DNA of 64,000 nt, taken from contig OY718808.1 in assembly GCA_963070105.1 (NCBI GenBank), forward strand, positions 8,699,898 through 8,763,897, in the 5' to 3' direction. Source of the stretch: Litomosoides sigmodontis. Lineage: Eukaryota; Nematoda; Chromadorea; Rhabditida; Onchocercidae. Of the stretch, positions 30,501-45,000 are shown piece by piece. The notes under the pieces are model-generated. The model saw only the letters and a program-made list of their open reading frames with translations, was not told where the DNA came from and made no database searches. Numbering within the stretch: position 1 is the first letter of the stretch; the number at the start of each line of letters is the position of its first letter. Both the position numbers and the translations under genes were made by a program.

Positions 30501-33500
30501 TAAAATCTCACGTCTGGTCATAAACTGTTTCGTCACTAAGAACGGATGCTCGCTGAATTCGCTGTTCCGATGCTATCTGCTGTTGGATTCTTTTAATTGT
30601 AACAACAGCATTATTTTCGATTTTATATGTCACCAGCATATATCTGCAAAGACACTTTGCTTGACCTAGTATTAACAGAAAAAGTTCAATTAGTAAAAGT
30701 GAACGGCAAAGTTTAAGTCAACGCCATAAGTGAAAAAAAAAACATAACAATTGTTGCCCTAGTCAAGTTAGTTGAATAGCGGAAAATTGCTTGCGAAGTG
30801 TTTTTTCTAATCTGATAATCTTATAAATTATTTCAATAACTTACTTGTAAATTATCTCAATAACCAAATTAAAGGACAACAAATCTAAAGACAACAAAAA
30901 TTGAAGATTACCTACAAGCACAATTTCCACTTACCTGTTATAAGTACCATTAACTTCCTTAATCAGCCAGACAACTTTTCGCACAGAACTGGGTGGCACC
31001 GAATACGGATGAACATATTTCTTCTTGATAACGCAGTAGGCATATCCTTTAGTGCCACATCTGGTGTCATTTGCATCATAACAATATTTGCTCAAAGTTA
31101 CACGGTTACCACGTGACGTATTCCATGCACCTGAAATTAATAGATCAATGCGTATTTTCTATCTTTCAGCAAATTAATTTGTTCCCTTTGAATTTGTTTA
31201 TTTGCGCCTTTCGTATTCTAATGTCTTGATTATTTAATTATTTCTAAAGAATAAACAGCATTCGTTCAATCATTTTCACAATTACAAAAAGGATAAAGTG
31301 AAAACCATGGTTCAAAAAAGACTGCATATGATAAAAAATATCAATAAAGACTGACCCAATCCGTCCCAATTCCATTCGATATATGGAATCTGTGAAGTGT
31401 CGACAATGAATGACATCTGTACACCCTGATTAATCAATCGAATTTGAGGCACTGCATTGTTTACTGGTGCAATATCAGGCGTTCTGCAATAACATATCAT
31501 AATTTAAATCTCTCTCTTTTTACGTATTCCTTGTTTTCAAAAATCAAGGCACTCGTAGCATATCAACACTAAAACGCCTTTTATGTTTACGATGAAAACC
31601 GTTGTTCAAGAAGAACGGAAAACTAACATTTTTGCTCGTCGAAGCAAAGCGAGCGGTAATTCCGTTATGGCATTGACATATGTACAGGTAAACGGTATGC
31701 TTGTTGTAACCAAACTTATTCTGTGGGCCATTTCGCTAAAACTAATCATGGTACAAAAATTCCGACACAAACTCAGTCCCCCGTATAACTTTTATGTCAT
31801 TATGAACTTGACCATTACATTTTCTTTATCATTCTTTCAGATGAAATTGTGCTACTCTAAAAAACCCGGTCAACTAACTGGAAAAGCATCACGTTATAAT
31901 TTACCAATATTCTGAATAAATAAACTAGACTAATAGAAAGGCAATGCAGATACCTGTTGGGTACGAGAGCATCCGGAATAGGACTACAGACTTCCTGCGG
32001 GCTGTTACCATCAACATCCACCTCAGAGTTCTCCGAAACTTCCACATCCACCTCAAACGTATAGCTCATATTTAGTGGATGATTTTAATACATTTAATAT
32101 AGACTACTATCAAATTGACATCATCAGTTATTGCACTTTCAATTCGTTAAAATTGGAAATTAAAAACGTGCAACATAGTCTATCATTTTAAGCAATTTAC
32201 TTCATTATCTACTCCATACTGCGGTTCTTGCAACACAGCAGTTTCCGAAGCATTCGGCGCATCTGTAAGAATTCCATCTTCTTGCTTTATATTGCATGAG
32301 CGCTTTTTTACTTCACTTGGACATGTGCGAATATAGCTTTTCTGATTAGTACGCGAATTACCATGAGGCATTTGCATAACGTGAGCGTCTGCTTCGATAT
32401 AGTATGAAATCAATGAGTACCTAGTACAGATCAAGATTATTATACTTCGAAACTGAGTGAAAACTGATCCTACGAAAAGAGCAGAAAATTGACCAATGGT
32501 ACTTGATCCTTACACGTAGAAAAGAAAAAAAACTTATTCAATTTTCAAAAAAAATTCACCTTATCGGGCATTTTTATTTAAGGCGATATTTCAGCTATGA
32601 AATTCGTATTGTTAACCCTTTTTAAATTCTGAGTTAATTTATATATAATTTATAGAAGTAATACTCACCGGCAATATTCATCACCTTTTTTGATTAGCCA
32701 AATCACTTTCCGTATAGAATTATTCGGAATACAGTGAGGATGCAGGTAACGCCGCCGAATCACGCAATATTCTTGTTCTACTCCATCTTGCTTACCTTTC
32801 GTTCGGTAGTAGAACTTACGAACACTCATCCGACGCCCGTCTTTAGCGTTCCACTGACCTGGAAATGAAAAATTCAAACCCCAACATATGCCAAAACTCA
32901 CATATTAATTTCGAACATAAAGCCCAGTTACAGATCCCCGTTCTGTAGTGCACTAGAAGTTTTTCATGTCTAAATTTGCATGTCATGTTTTATAAAGTAT
33001 ACAGCCATTTTTAGGCTGAAAGTAAGTTCTCAATGCTTGGTAAACTGAAAGCAGTTAAATTACCGAGATTGTCCGCACTAATATCTGACACAGGAAAACA
33101 TTTCGTATCGATTAAAAATGTGAGACAAGCTGCAGCTCCATAAAGATTGATTTTTGGAACATACGTACATACAGGTATGGATACATCTAACCTGAAAGCA
33201 TACTACCGTATATGAAGTCACAACGTAGCTCGAAGAGAATTATGTGCTGAGTGCGCCAAATCTCAATAAGTTGTAGGTGGAAAAAAGTGAGAATTTTGTA
33301 ATAAAAATAAAGTCTAACAACATTCTAAAATTCATAAAAGATACATTTAGCACTTACTCATCCTCCTGTATCAATAATCCCAGTGGTGCATCTACCAGTG
33401 TTCCAACGAATTTCTGCATAAATACTGGTGCATCCGTAATCATACAGAGTCCTCTAAAAAGAAATCACTGTTATCAATAGTAAGTTTTATGAGATATGTA

Positions 33501-36159
33501 ATAATTATAAATAAATGCATGCTGTTAAATTTTAGTGATTTTTGTATAAAAAGAAAAACAGAATTCAATAAACTAAAAAAACAAGAGTCACCGATTTCAA
33601 TTAAAAGGAGCTTTTTTCCGTAGCAATCAAAAGGGACATTATAATAAGCGCTAATACTTAGAAGGAAATATACGAACTCTGTATCTAATTCAGGAATTTC
33701 CTCCATTTGTCGCTTGAGACTTTCTGCTCCTCCTTCAAAGTAAAACTCAATGTCGTCGCCATCCTCTTCTCCCTCACATATCAATTCACCCGAAGTCTAG
33801 AAAATTCATTAAATTCAATATAATATTTCGCCAAACATCTGATCGGTGAGACAGGTTGTTCATGCAAAAACAGCATGATAAAAGTCTCAAGTTAAGGAAA
33901 AAGTATAAAAGAAGATACAGAAGTTTTCAAAAATTCATTAGTTTACACATACAACTATGCTTTGGTCAGAGGCTTGCACTGTTATATCGTTAGCTTTTTG
34001 CATTCCAGAGGATTCACCGCCAGTACTATCTCTTTCGACAATTTTATTGCTGTCCAATACAAAAGCGCTGCTATCTAGCACGGCATCATTGGTGATATTG
34101 TAGGATATTAATGCATACCTTTAATTAGATAAAAGTGTTGCAGTTCGATGTTCAAAGAATCAACGTATATAGAATTTTCTTATACCGCTCTTAACACAAC
34201 AGCAAAGGACGAAATGCGCAGCAACGCACTCTCCAGTTATCTAGTTATCAGTTAAACTAGACGGATATAGGCTACCACCACATCTTTCATAGAGATCTTC
34301 AATTTATGCAAATGCAACGAATTAAATGGTCGTTACCTGCAAAATTCATTGCCTTTCATCACATTCCAAATAACTTTTCGGACAGAATTTGCAGGCACTG
34401 TATGTGGGTGTATCAAAACTTTGCGCAGAATTATGTATTCGTGCTTGCCCTGCGCACATTTTGCATTGTCCTTGTTGAAGAAAAATTTGGAAACCAATCC
34501 ACGTGAGCTCCAACCATCTTCAATTTTATTTGATTTTGAGTAGAAACTAAGTGAAAAAAAGGATTTTTAATAGCTCAAAATTCCACATAAATCGACAGTG
34601 CCGTAAAAATATTGATTTGATCGACAGTGCCGTAAAAATATTGATTTGAAAATCTTTAATTCGTAAATGAAAAATACAGAAACGACGAAATGTAGGGATA
34701 AAGCGTGGTAATACCGAGTCCATCATAAATGAGATCAGTAATATCAAAAGTTGTTAAATCCACAATAAATGAGAAGGATGCTGAGCGTCCTGTAAGCCGT
34801 ACTACTGGTGGTCTATCGCAAGCACTCAAACCCAACCTAGAAAATCCAAATTTTAAGCAACTGAAAGGCTGAAGCAGTGCGTTAAGCAGCTAAAGATTGT
34901 AATTAGCTAGGAATATGCGAGAAAGGATGTTGAGTCACAAAACAAAAACTTGTAAATTCATCAGAAAATTAAACTATTTTGAAAACACTTACGGCCCAGT
35001 ACGCATTAATATAGCAAGTGGAACATCGGCAATAGTGTTGATAAACTTTGCACGAAAAACAGGACCATCAGTCATCTCAGCGATATTATTGTCCTGTTCA
35101 CTGGAAAAGGAAAAGAAATTGTACATGCAACTTCAAAAATTTTATCAATAATTGTTCGTGAAAAACACTAGGCAATGTTTTCAAAAAAACCAAATTTTTG
35201 AACAAACAAAAAAAGCAACATTATGTGCTGAGTGATAGCTTCGTGACTGATCATTTCTCTTGCCATATTCTTTGTCACTGAATCTCTGCAAATGGCTCTT
35301 CGATTGCACTCAATCACAAAAAGATTTTCCAAATCTCAATACCTCTAATATATAAAAATCGTCAACATTGCTCACCGGTTAAACTCTAACTGCTCAAAAA
35401 ACTATTTGGACCAAATTTCTTACTGATATAGGTTCCTCGATTGGATCATTTCGTTTTTTGTTTCATTATTAGTTAATCGATATACAGCATTATGAGTAGA
35501 ATAAAGTTCAGCGACATAAACAGTGAATCATTATTGTTTTGAACTTACTGGTCATTGTCGTGCGGAGAAAAGCACGACTTTTTCTCCAGAGATTTCTCAC
35601 TTAATGCCCTGCAGTCACTTGGACCTGGAGAATAACGTCTTGGTGGTATGATCCTGAAAGCCATCAGCATAAATTCTGCCTATAGCAATCATGCTTGATG
35701 CAATTCCTAGCTATTCTAATTCTTTTCAATATGCATTTCTAAACAAACCTGATATTCCCACCTTCAGTGTGTCTTCTGTAATTAACACCTCATCAAAAAT
35801 TCTACTCAAATCTCATTTCAAAATTTAAATTTCACTATCTCATCGTACTTGATATCATCCTATATACAGCTAGAATATCGAAGTGTTATTTGCTGCCGTC
35901 AAGTATAGAAAAAAGTTACCAGCCCCCAGAAAATAAACACGAAAAAAACATTACAAGGGATCTTTCTTACTAACCTCCTTGTAACAGATGCAGGCACTAG
36001 ATCAGTTCGCTCGTCGTTGCAATGTTTGTTAGTAACCAACTGACGATTACTTCGCCGGATTACATCCTCACGTTGACGTCTCGTTGGAAATTCAACTGGT
36101 TCTGCACGACATGCAACAACATATTCATTCTCGTCTGGATCATCATATGAATTTGCCAT
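27524..36159 (-). CDS. Large protein with four copies of an unassigned module
   Basis: 23 exons, 1,135 residues from the ATG at 36159 (minus strand): 36159-35975, 35653-35549, 35100-34993, 34836-34715, 34517-34337, 34118-33953, 33796-33678, 33453-33358, 33191-33064, 32858-32669, 32420-32201, 32051-31954, 31741-31628, 31483-31356, 31130-30935, 30643-30512, 30380-30273, 30017-29884, 29764-29572, 29264-29121, 28827-28671, 28570-28338, 27674-27524. All phases close. Four modules (about 97-289, 329-540, 573-762, 763-955) each read: FIN..xDxPLxxL, then PxVxL...SFIVDT...DxLG, then W....R...KFYY...Y.VIRKxYxHPxxxPxxSVRKVxW, then YALISYxI. The C-terminus has CASCGVDFSRHPQPPEDLVLEH, a possible metal site. 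No signal peptide or transmembrane segment. I cannot name the family; it may be nematode-specific. The 5' end is unsure: the frame stays open upstream to an acceptor at 36215 and out-of-frame ATGs precede 36159. Junctions of exons 7 and 12 use weaker sites. Confidence 0.8.
29121..30380 (-). repeat. Module D of the four-module protein (exons 17-20)
   Basis: Exon a 30380-30273 (QFINNVNDLPLDTLLEP), exon b 30017-29884 (CDTVPHIAVL...FLIDTEKVAISDLSVDNLG), exon c 29764-29572 (WNTTHGRRMTLRKFYFS...YFTVVRKTYVHPNSIPDGMVR), exon d 29264-29121 (YALISYDIGINTVVEAIPH, then GNSKRN). Module D follows C with no linker exon, unlike A-B and B-C. It is closest to B (shared GRRM and PHGNS). Confidence 0.83.
30512..31741 (-). 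repeat. Module C of the four-module protein (exons 13-16)
   Basis: Exon a 31741-31628 (YVNAITELPLALLRRAK), exon b 31483-31356 (NNAVPQIRL...SFIVDTSQIPYIEWNWDGLG), exon c 31130-30935 (WNTSRGNRVTLSKYCY...YCVIKKKYVHPYSVPPSSVR), exon d 30643-30512 (YMLVTYKIENNAVV). Exon b is altered in the ISDL stretch (IEWNW). Same phases. Confidence 0.83.
32201..33453 (-). repeat. Module B of the four-module protein (exons 8-11)
   Basis: Exon a 33453-33358 (KFVGTLVDAPLGLLI), exon b 33191-33064 (VCTYVPKINL...FLIDTKCFPVSDISADNLG), exon c 32858-32669 (GRRMSVRKFYYRTKG...EYCVIRRRYLHPHCIPNNSIR), exon d 32420-32201 (YSLISYYIEADAHV, then PHGNSRTNQK). Phases are 2, 1, 2 as in the other modules. Confidence 0.85.
34118..35100 (-). 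repeat. Module A of the four-module protein (exons 3-6)
   Basis: Exon a 35100-34993 (KFINTIADVPLAILM), exon b 34836-34715 (DRPPVVRL...FIVDLTTFDITDLIYDGL), exon c 34517-34337 (WSSRGLVSKFFF...EYIILRKVLIHPHTVPANSVR), exon d 34118-33953 (YALISYNITNDAVL). Intron phases 2, 1, 2 match the other modules. It lacks the GRRM stretch at the start of exon c and joins through D-G rather than G, making it the most diverged copy. Exon d extends to 33953. Confidence 0.8.
34592..34649. repeat. 29-bp tandem duplication in module A intron
   Basis: ATCGACAGTGCCGTAAAAAT plus ATTGATTTG is present twice head to tail between exons b and c of module A. Noncoding. Confidence 0.75.
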
Positions 36160-36215
36160 AATGAATTCATTTTCATTTTCAATCCTTGCACGTTGTACCT
36201 CCGACCTTAGTTTTA

Positions 36216-36981
36216 CTGCAACAATTTTTTCTTTTCTGAGACTTTGAAAATTTCCAAAACCCTAAGCTTGGAAGAAATTTTTTGTATAGATTTTCTGACA
36301 TGCAAGCATCGTTTGTTCGAATGGTTGCTAAACTTCCAGCAATTTTCAGTGTGTTTGCTGACCGTAACATGTGCCTGTAACTTTGCAATGCTTATGTTAT
36401 CTGTGAACAAGTCATATTTTTAGGAGTTTTTATTTACTCAAAATAAAGGATTTCCATGCAACCTAACGAGTTTCAAAAGCTGAACGTTGTAGTTTCACAA
36501 ATTTAAAAAGTTCGAATAATGATTACAGAACAGTTTGAAAAATCAGTCAACCGTGTGGTAACTTATAAATATTGCAGCTAAAGTTTTTTAAACTTCCAGA
36601 ACGAATTCCATTATCGCGGTTACGGACCTATGTAAACGGCCAGCAAATGCTCTAAAACTCCAGTAATGAAAAGCAACATTTGTGAACGATACAATTGATG
36701 ATGTTTACAAGCAACTCTACAATGCTGGGTTAATTATTGGTCAAGAATTTGAAAATTATAAGGGAAGAAGTTAGTGGAGAAAAAGCATGTTGTGTAGAAA
36801 AATTTGTTATGCAAATCCTGGATTTTTTATGACAAATAATACGAGGAAGTCTGCAAAGACATTAAAACCACTTTTTTAATTATTTTACAACATACGTATT
36901 GCAAAACTATGAAACTATGAATTATAAATTAAACTAAAAAACTGATATTGTGACAGAAAGAATTTAGATGTTAAAGAATCT
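36216..36981. other. Spacer between SDR gene and four-module gene
   Basis: About 0.77 kb between two same-strand genes. It must hold the SDR 3'UTR and either a promoter, further 5' exons of the four-module gene, or a trans-splice site. TTGTTGCAG ending at 36216 (minus strand) is a strong acceptor. Open frames at 36179-36410 are not splice-supported. Confidence 0.5.
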
Positions 36982-36984
36982 CTA

Positions 36985-37278
<294 letters not shown>

Positions 37279-40200
37279 CTAAACTCAGTTAACAGTAATA
37301 CTTACTTCACTGAATTTACACGTACACCTTTCGGTGCTAATTCCAGCGCAGTGCACCGTGTAAATTGATCAACACCAGCTTTCGATATGTTGTATGCTAA
37401 TACACCTGGGAACTGAAACAGAAAGGTAGCAGCTACAGGATATATAGAGGTTCACTTAAACTAAAAATTATTACAACTACACAACATTGAATTGAGGTAC
37501 GCTGAAGGTACGCTTCCATATAACAATGTTAGAATGTTCAATTTTTAAATAACGACCCTCTATTCTCATCCGCTCAAAATGGATTCTCAATCTGTTCTTA
37601 ACTTCCAGTATTCATTGACGAGCTTCAAGAAATACGAACCGATCTAATACCGTTAACACTGGACACATTCACAATAGAGCCTTTAGATTCAACCAATTGT
37701 GGAATGAACTGCTGCGTCAAGTAAAACATTGAGCGCAGATTGGTTGACATTACTCGATCGTACTGCTCTAGCGTTGTGTCTTCAATCGTGCCCTTGTCGA
37801 TAATACCGGCATTGTTGACCTAGAACTACTACTTTTATAGTTTTATAAAAACAGACCAGATTTCATACATCAGCAATGTATGAAATCTCCGAATTAGTTT
37901 TTCTCATGAGAATTTTTCTTTTTTCAAAATCTTAAAAAGGCAGCTTCCATATTTCGTGCAGTCTAACTGGATTCTGAAACACTATCCACTGTTCCGAACT
38001 TTTTAATGTAGTGGATAATTGTCAACTTCAACTTAACATAGGATAAAAGGACTAAACAATTTTTGCTAGTAAAAAGAAAAATGGTAAAATAAGTATGACT
38101 TATTCCACCCATACACGATTTTTTGTTTAGCATATGATGGCTACCTTTAACTTAAGAACACCACATAAAATTAACCTAATCAGTGATAGTTTCATATTTT
38201 ACATAATTTTCTAGTCCAACCAATCTTTTCAAATTTTTCTCTTCCATGCATCTGGTCAAAGTGGAAGTCATTACCAAAATATCCAAGGCATGAAATTTGT
38301 CGATAGTAGCCTTAGCGAGACTTCGGATTTCATCTTCTTTCGTAAGGTCTGCAGCGATGGCCAGAACTTGCGCCTAAAACTGTGCAATTAAATAATACTG
38401 TAAGGAGCACTTTCTGCTTGCTTAGCTGTAGTCTCATTTATTGTAAGTGCAACCTCATTATTAATGGTGAAGGATTAAACGGCCCTTCCAATAATGGAGA
38501 TAGGATTGGCAAATATTCTCAGAAATTCTAAGCGGGAATATCATGAATTGGTTGGCTAAAATTGGAAGTCCAAGACCAAAAGAAATTTCCGGCAAGCGAT
38601 TAAACGAAGCAGTCTTCCTATGGATTATATTTGATACATAAATCACTTACAATTCACCTTAGAGCTACGTCAGCACTACATAATTCTTGTGAATGTAGTA
38701 GAACTTAATAACAGTGTCCCACGTTACTAAACTGTTGATTCTGAATATCGCCTCACACTTTTTTGCAATTGGATGAATTGTTCCGTCTCCCCCCTCCAGA
38801 ATTTTTCTTTAGTTACTACTGCCTTTACGCACACCTACGTGATGGTTTCAATATGCCAAGCACCACATTTGTTTGTTACTTTTTCAACAGTCATTGTATG
38901 AGCATGAGAGATTTTTATATGCACACCACTTCTTACCATTGAAAATAACAATAAATAAATAACAACCTTGCCATCTCGCAATTGTTCTTCAAGCGCCTTC
39001 AATCGTTCAGTATTTCTTCCGGTTACAACAAGCGTAGCCCCAAGCTGATGAAAAAGATGTGCAGTTGAATAGCCAATGCCAGATGTGGCTCCTAAATGAA
39101 CTTCTTCAAAATTTACAATAAAATTAAAAGTTAAGTATGACAATATCTAAAAGTATATCTAATACATCGGATAACTATATACTGCTGAGAATAGCAATTT
39201 AAACATCGCATTTGTTAATCTTTCACAAATTTTCAAATTTCAATCAGTAACAACTACATTATTCGCTAGTTACAGTGAACTTTCGCGCTTTCTCTCTTCC
39301 GCTACAGTTACAACTCGATAGACCTAATAAAGCTCTTCTTAAACTCAACACACTATTGTATAAATGTACAATGCAGTTTTTTTCCAGCTCATAACAAAAT
39401 GTGAGTGAAGCAGTATGCTCAGCGATCATCATTCACAAATTTTCTAGTTTATTTATAGTAGATATACTAACTTTATTTTATAGTAGATATACTAACTTTA
39501 CTTTGAAGAAAAAGTCCAAATCTTATCTACAATTTCTCAAATCTAAATTTCGAATGCCTGTTATCATTACCTGAAAACGAAATATAATGAAAATGACTGG
39601 CTAAAATATTCCATTAAACTAATTGATTTCTAATAGTACAGCACAGCTTTCAAAACATCTCCAGCTGTATGTGACAATGTCGTGGAGATTTTAAGAAAAA
39701 TTCGTAGAATTCTGAAGGAAAAATGATGCCACCATTCCTGAATTGGACAGGTGCAAATTCTTGTTCAACGACAAGGATTTCTCGTTCGTCGAGCTGATTA
39801 CTAAGGGACTAATTGTAACTCCTACATCACTTTAAAGACCCACTTCGTCAAGTTCGTCTTACTGACCCAAGATATAACCAAAGCGGGAATAGAAGTATCC
39901 CGCAAATATACTAGATAGATCAAAATTAAAATGCCAGTATCAAAAATTTTGCACAGAACTACCGCACAAAGCATCACCTCCTTTTACCTAATGACAAGCA
40001 ATGCTAGAAGCGTTTCATCTACAGACAACAAATATAAGATGCGATAAACAGTACTGAACTTCAAGTCTCCAACATGTAACATTATGGCACAATATCATGT
40101 CCATCACGGCCGAACGCTAGGAAACGAACTTTGATCAAAAAAGTCGCAATCCACGAAAAGTTTCACGAACTTTAAACCCAGCGGTTGGTAAAATTCAGTT

Positions 40201-41060
40201 TCTCTCTCTCACTCCTTGAGTGCTGGGTTATCTTCTGTTTCCTATTTTGTACTTTCCAGCTATATTAGCAAATTTAATGATACTTGACCTATGACTAATA
40301 AAGAGAACATTTAGGAGTTAGCTCTCGTCATAATTTGCCCATTTCGCTTTCAAGAAAACTTACCTGTAATCAAAGCAATTTTTCCTGCTAGGCTGATAAC
40401 TGGTGCTGACATTTGCGCGCTGAATAAATTGCGATTAATTGATCACTTAAATTTCTCCAATCAATACTCGACGTGGCTGCTACTTTACGAGTTGCATTGT
40501 GAGCAATTGTGCCACTGAATAACCTTTCATTTGTGTTTCTAAAAATGTTTTTTCAAATGTATAAGCAATTCCCCCTGACCTTTCACTCCCTAGTTACAGT
40601 TTCACCAGTACCACTCTTAAAAATCCAATTCATCGTCCTGCACACAAAACTGTCCGACCCAACGCCCCCGCATTCCCTCACCCCCCCGAGCAATCGAATG
40701 TTGCGCCCGCTGAACGCAACACATCCGCCGAAAATTACGGCTGACAGACGAACTTTCCACCGTTGCAGCACTCTATTTATCAAGCATACGGTGTGTGCGT
40801 TTTTTGAATCGGTGATTAAGTGTGGTTGGGTGGTGTGCTTCAAATTGCTAGCTGTGGTGGTACGATTGGTTGTTGGTCTACATTATTCCGTAAATAAATT
40901 TTATATGTCAAGTAGCGTTCTGCATAGAAGGGACCCGAAAGTATAATTTGTCCAATCAACGGTTCTTAGAGCGCCACATTAAGTGTAAGTGAAAGTGGTT
41001 ATTTTAGAAAAACGATGCCCCAGTCTCCAGAAAAACGACATATATATATATATATATATA

Positions 41061-41231
<171 letters not shown>

Positions 41232-41928
41232 CATTATCATTATCATTATCATTATCATTATCATTATCATTATCATTATCATTATCATTATCATTATCAT
41301 TATCATTATCATTATCATTATCATTATCATTATCATTATCATTATCATTATCATTATCATTATCATTATCATTATCATTATCATTATCATTATCATTATC
41401 ATTATCATTATCATTATCATTATCATTATCATTATCATTATCATTATCATTATCATTATCATTATCATTATCATTATCATTATCATTATCATTATCATTA
41501 TCATTATCATTATCATTATCATTATCATTATCATTATCATTATCATTATCATTATCATTATCATTATCATTATCATTATCATTATCATTATCATTATCAT
41601 TATCATTATCATTATCATTATCATTATCATTATCATTATCATTATCATTATCATTATCATTATCATTATCATTATCATTATCATTATCATTATCATTATC
41701 ATTATCATTATCATTATCATTATCATTATCATTATCATTATCATTATCATTATCATTATCGTTATCGTTATCGTTATCGTTATCGTTATCGTTATCGTTA
41801 TCGTTATCGTTATCGTTATCGTTATCGTTATCGTTATCGTTATCGTTATCGTTATCGTTATCGTTATCGTTATCGTTATCGTTATCGTTATCGTTATCGT
41901 TATCGTTATCGTTATCGTTATCGTTATC

Positions 41929-42063
<135 letters not shown>

Positions 42064-45000
42064 GTTATTATTATTATTAATTTATTATATTATCGTTAAA
42101 TTATTATATTACCAACACTCTCTCCTACACATATTAACTATTGCGGTGTTTTATTACAAGTAATTATGGTATGAATTTTATTTCTTAAGATGTATTAGGT
42201 GTCACATGAACGGTCGTTGTTTTCATTAATTGAAATGAATAAAAGGCGCTACGGAATTCTAAAATCTTTTTACGAAATTCAACTTTTAAAATTATCTAAA
42301 ATGAGTTTTATGCATTCCAAGCACTTATGAATAACTTAAGCTATCAACGATCTATTTGTGTTCATTTGATTGTGTTATCTTACTTTGTAATAAGAGAAAA
42401 AACTCTATATCTTAATTGTAACATTCAGTTATACTTTTTGATAACACAGTTAAATTTTACTGCGTTTCACCGGAATGTCATATTTAATTATAAATTGCAC
42501 CATGGCAATATTTTTGTAGCAATAACCAATCCGTTTTTCAAGCACATTTCACACCTCAAGAAATTTCTGTGAACTAAATAGGAATATTTGGAGGCACCAA
42601 AAAGTTGTTATTGGAACATAGCATTATTGGTTAACGAAACTAAGGTAAGTATTTAAGTACTAAGTAATTGGTAGACAGTTATAAATATCGCTGTGTAAGA
42701 ATGTAGTGTTGGTTATTTTATGATTAACACAAATGAATTGTACTGGTTTAGCAGTATGAAAATGGAACGCATGTTGAAATGTATTTGTACTAAAAATGTT
42801 TTGTCGGATGGCAACTATCGTTTGTTCAAATAGATGATCATTGATGATAATGATGACGTAGCATTTACACGTATATACGTGTGCAATTGGTTATGACCTA
42901 TTTGGCTGGAGTAGATGGTAAACCACCACGAGCATGCGCAAGTATTTCAAAATCATTTAAAAAGCTCGCAATTTCATCTCTTTTGATGAGCTGAAACTAT
43001 TTTATCATCCCTTTTTATGTTCAGTTTAATTTTTTTCAATAATCAAGTAATTATGAAATTGACAAAATTACTAGAAAAAAGTGAATAAAAATGCAATTGA
43101 TATCGCAAAAAAGGTTAACGATTGCTGTTTCAGTAGATTTATGATAATTTATACTTCTCTAACCTAATCGCTTGCATATCAAAGTTTAAGGAACTAATTT
43201 CGAACATTTTTACTGCATGACTACTTTACATTTTCATTCAACATTGGTTAAAAGATGTTAAAGATTGAATATTAACTAATAAACGAGGATTAAGATGCAT
43301 AGTAACGAAACAGCTAAGTAAGCCTCAAATTTAGTGAATTTTAAAAGAGAATAAAAAACAAAGGAAGCGACATACTTTTCGATTTTCCGAAAGTGCTAAA
43401 ATGCAGCGATGTATATAGACGTATTGAATGTCAGTCTGTACGGAACCATGACGTTGAAGACGAAGTTCTCGGATGACATCACGCATGGTAACTTTCATAC
43501 CATCATTGAACATCGAATCTGCTATATCCAGGCCAACCACTGTTCCTGTTCTACCAATACCTAATAATAATTAGTGAAGAGGAAAAATAGAGATAAAATT
43601 TTTTCTCTACAAAGAAGTGTATTTCTAAGTAATTGAGAGGACCTGTATAAGAAGACGATTGAATTAAGTTACAGTTATCCTGTGACATAGTTGTCTACTG
43701 TTTACTGTTAAGAAAAATTAGTGAAATTTTTATCAACTATTAATCAAATTGTACAGGATTAAAGATTTTCTTTTTTTTCGCTATTTTATCATCAAATGAT
43801 TGTGCCAGTGGAAATTTGCAGCAAATAATACCTGCAGAACAATGAATTACAACATGTATTTGATTTTTAATTCGTTGCAGAAGTCGAAATGGTGCTAAGA
43901 AATTATTAGGCACACCACGATCCGGCCAATCATTCCAAGCAATATGCTCCAATATTAGTTTTTTACTTCCATTGGTTATTACCAGATTGCTAATTGTTAG
44001 CATTTTTTCTTCTTGAATTACTCGATTGCATGTTACCTTTAGAGTTCCATATTCTTTCTACAATAGAATAACAAAAGTATCAGTGAGTAATAAGTAATTA
44101 ACAGTAATAATAATGACAACGGCATGTATTTAATAATGACAATCATTAATTAATTGATTAAGTAACAAATGGAAAGTATTACGGATTCGCCTTCTTCAGC
44201 TGGCCAGTACTGTTCGCATTTCTTTTTCCCACATTCCATGATATTGCAGAGCATAACTATTGAACGACAACTTTCCTGCCATATCATACGCCAGAAATCC
44301 TCTACTGTATTTTCCTTTGGTGCCTTAAGTATTGTATAGGTTATGTGGCACCTTTTACCAAGTGAACTAATGTAAACTGCGAAATAAGTAATGTTACTAA
44401 AATTTAAGAATACGTCTAATAATTTAGGATAAGTAGTTGTTGCAAAAATTTAAGACTTTACTTTAAAATCTTATATTGGTAAATTTTTGACAAAATTCAG
44501 GGATTTGTCTGAAAAATTGGATAAAAAGGTTGGAAAGGCAAACCTGTGTACAGATAAACCGTTTCTTGGTAGAGACTACATTAACCCAATTTGCATGGAT
44601 ATAATCATTTGTTTCCGGTGGATAATTTAGCACAACTCTTGTCTCATCAACACAGAATACATCTAGAATGTGATTCGATCGATTATAAGCCAAATAATTT
44701 ATTTTGCTCAGTAAGGATTATTATCCATGTTAATTATAATTATTGATCATTCATTATCACCTACGAAGTTGATCCTAAATTCCTGCCACCACAAGCTTGG
44801 TAAATTGAAAAGAAGGAAAAACTACGCGACCAAATTAATTGATTAATTAAGCTATCACACTAACCTTTGTATCTGTTCTTGTCCGGGTTTTTGTCGAATG
44901 CAGTTTTAACCAGTTGCGATGGCGGTATGCTGCTTGCTCGTATTTCATTAAATTCTTTCATCAAACCCTTAAAAAGCTATGAAGTAGGATATTTACATGA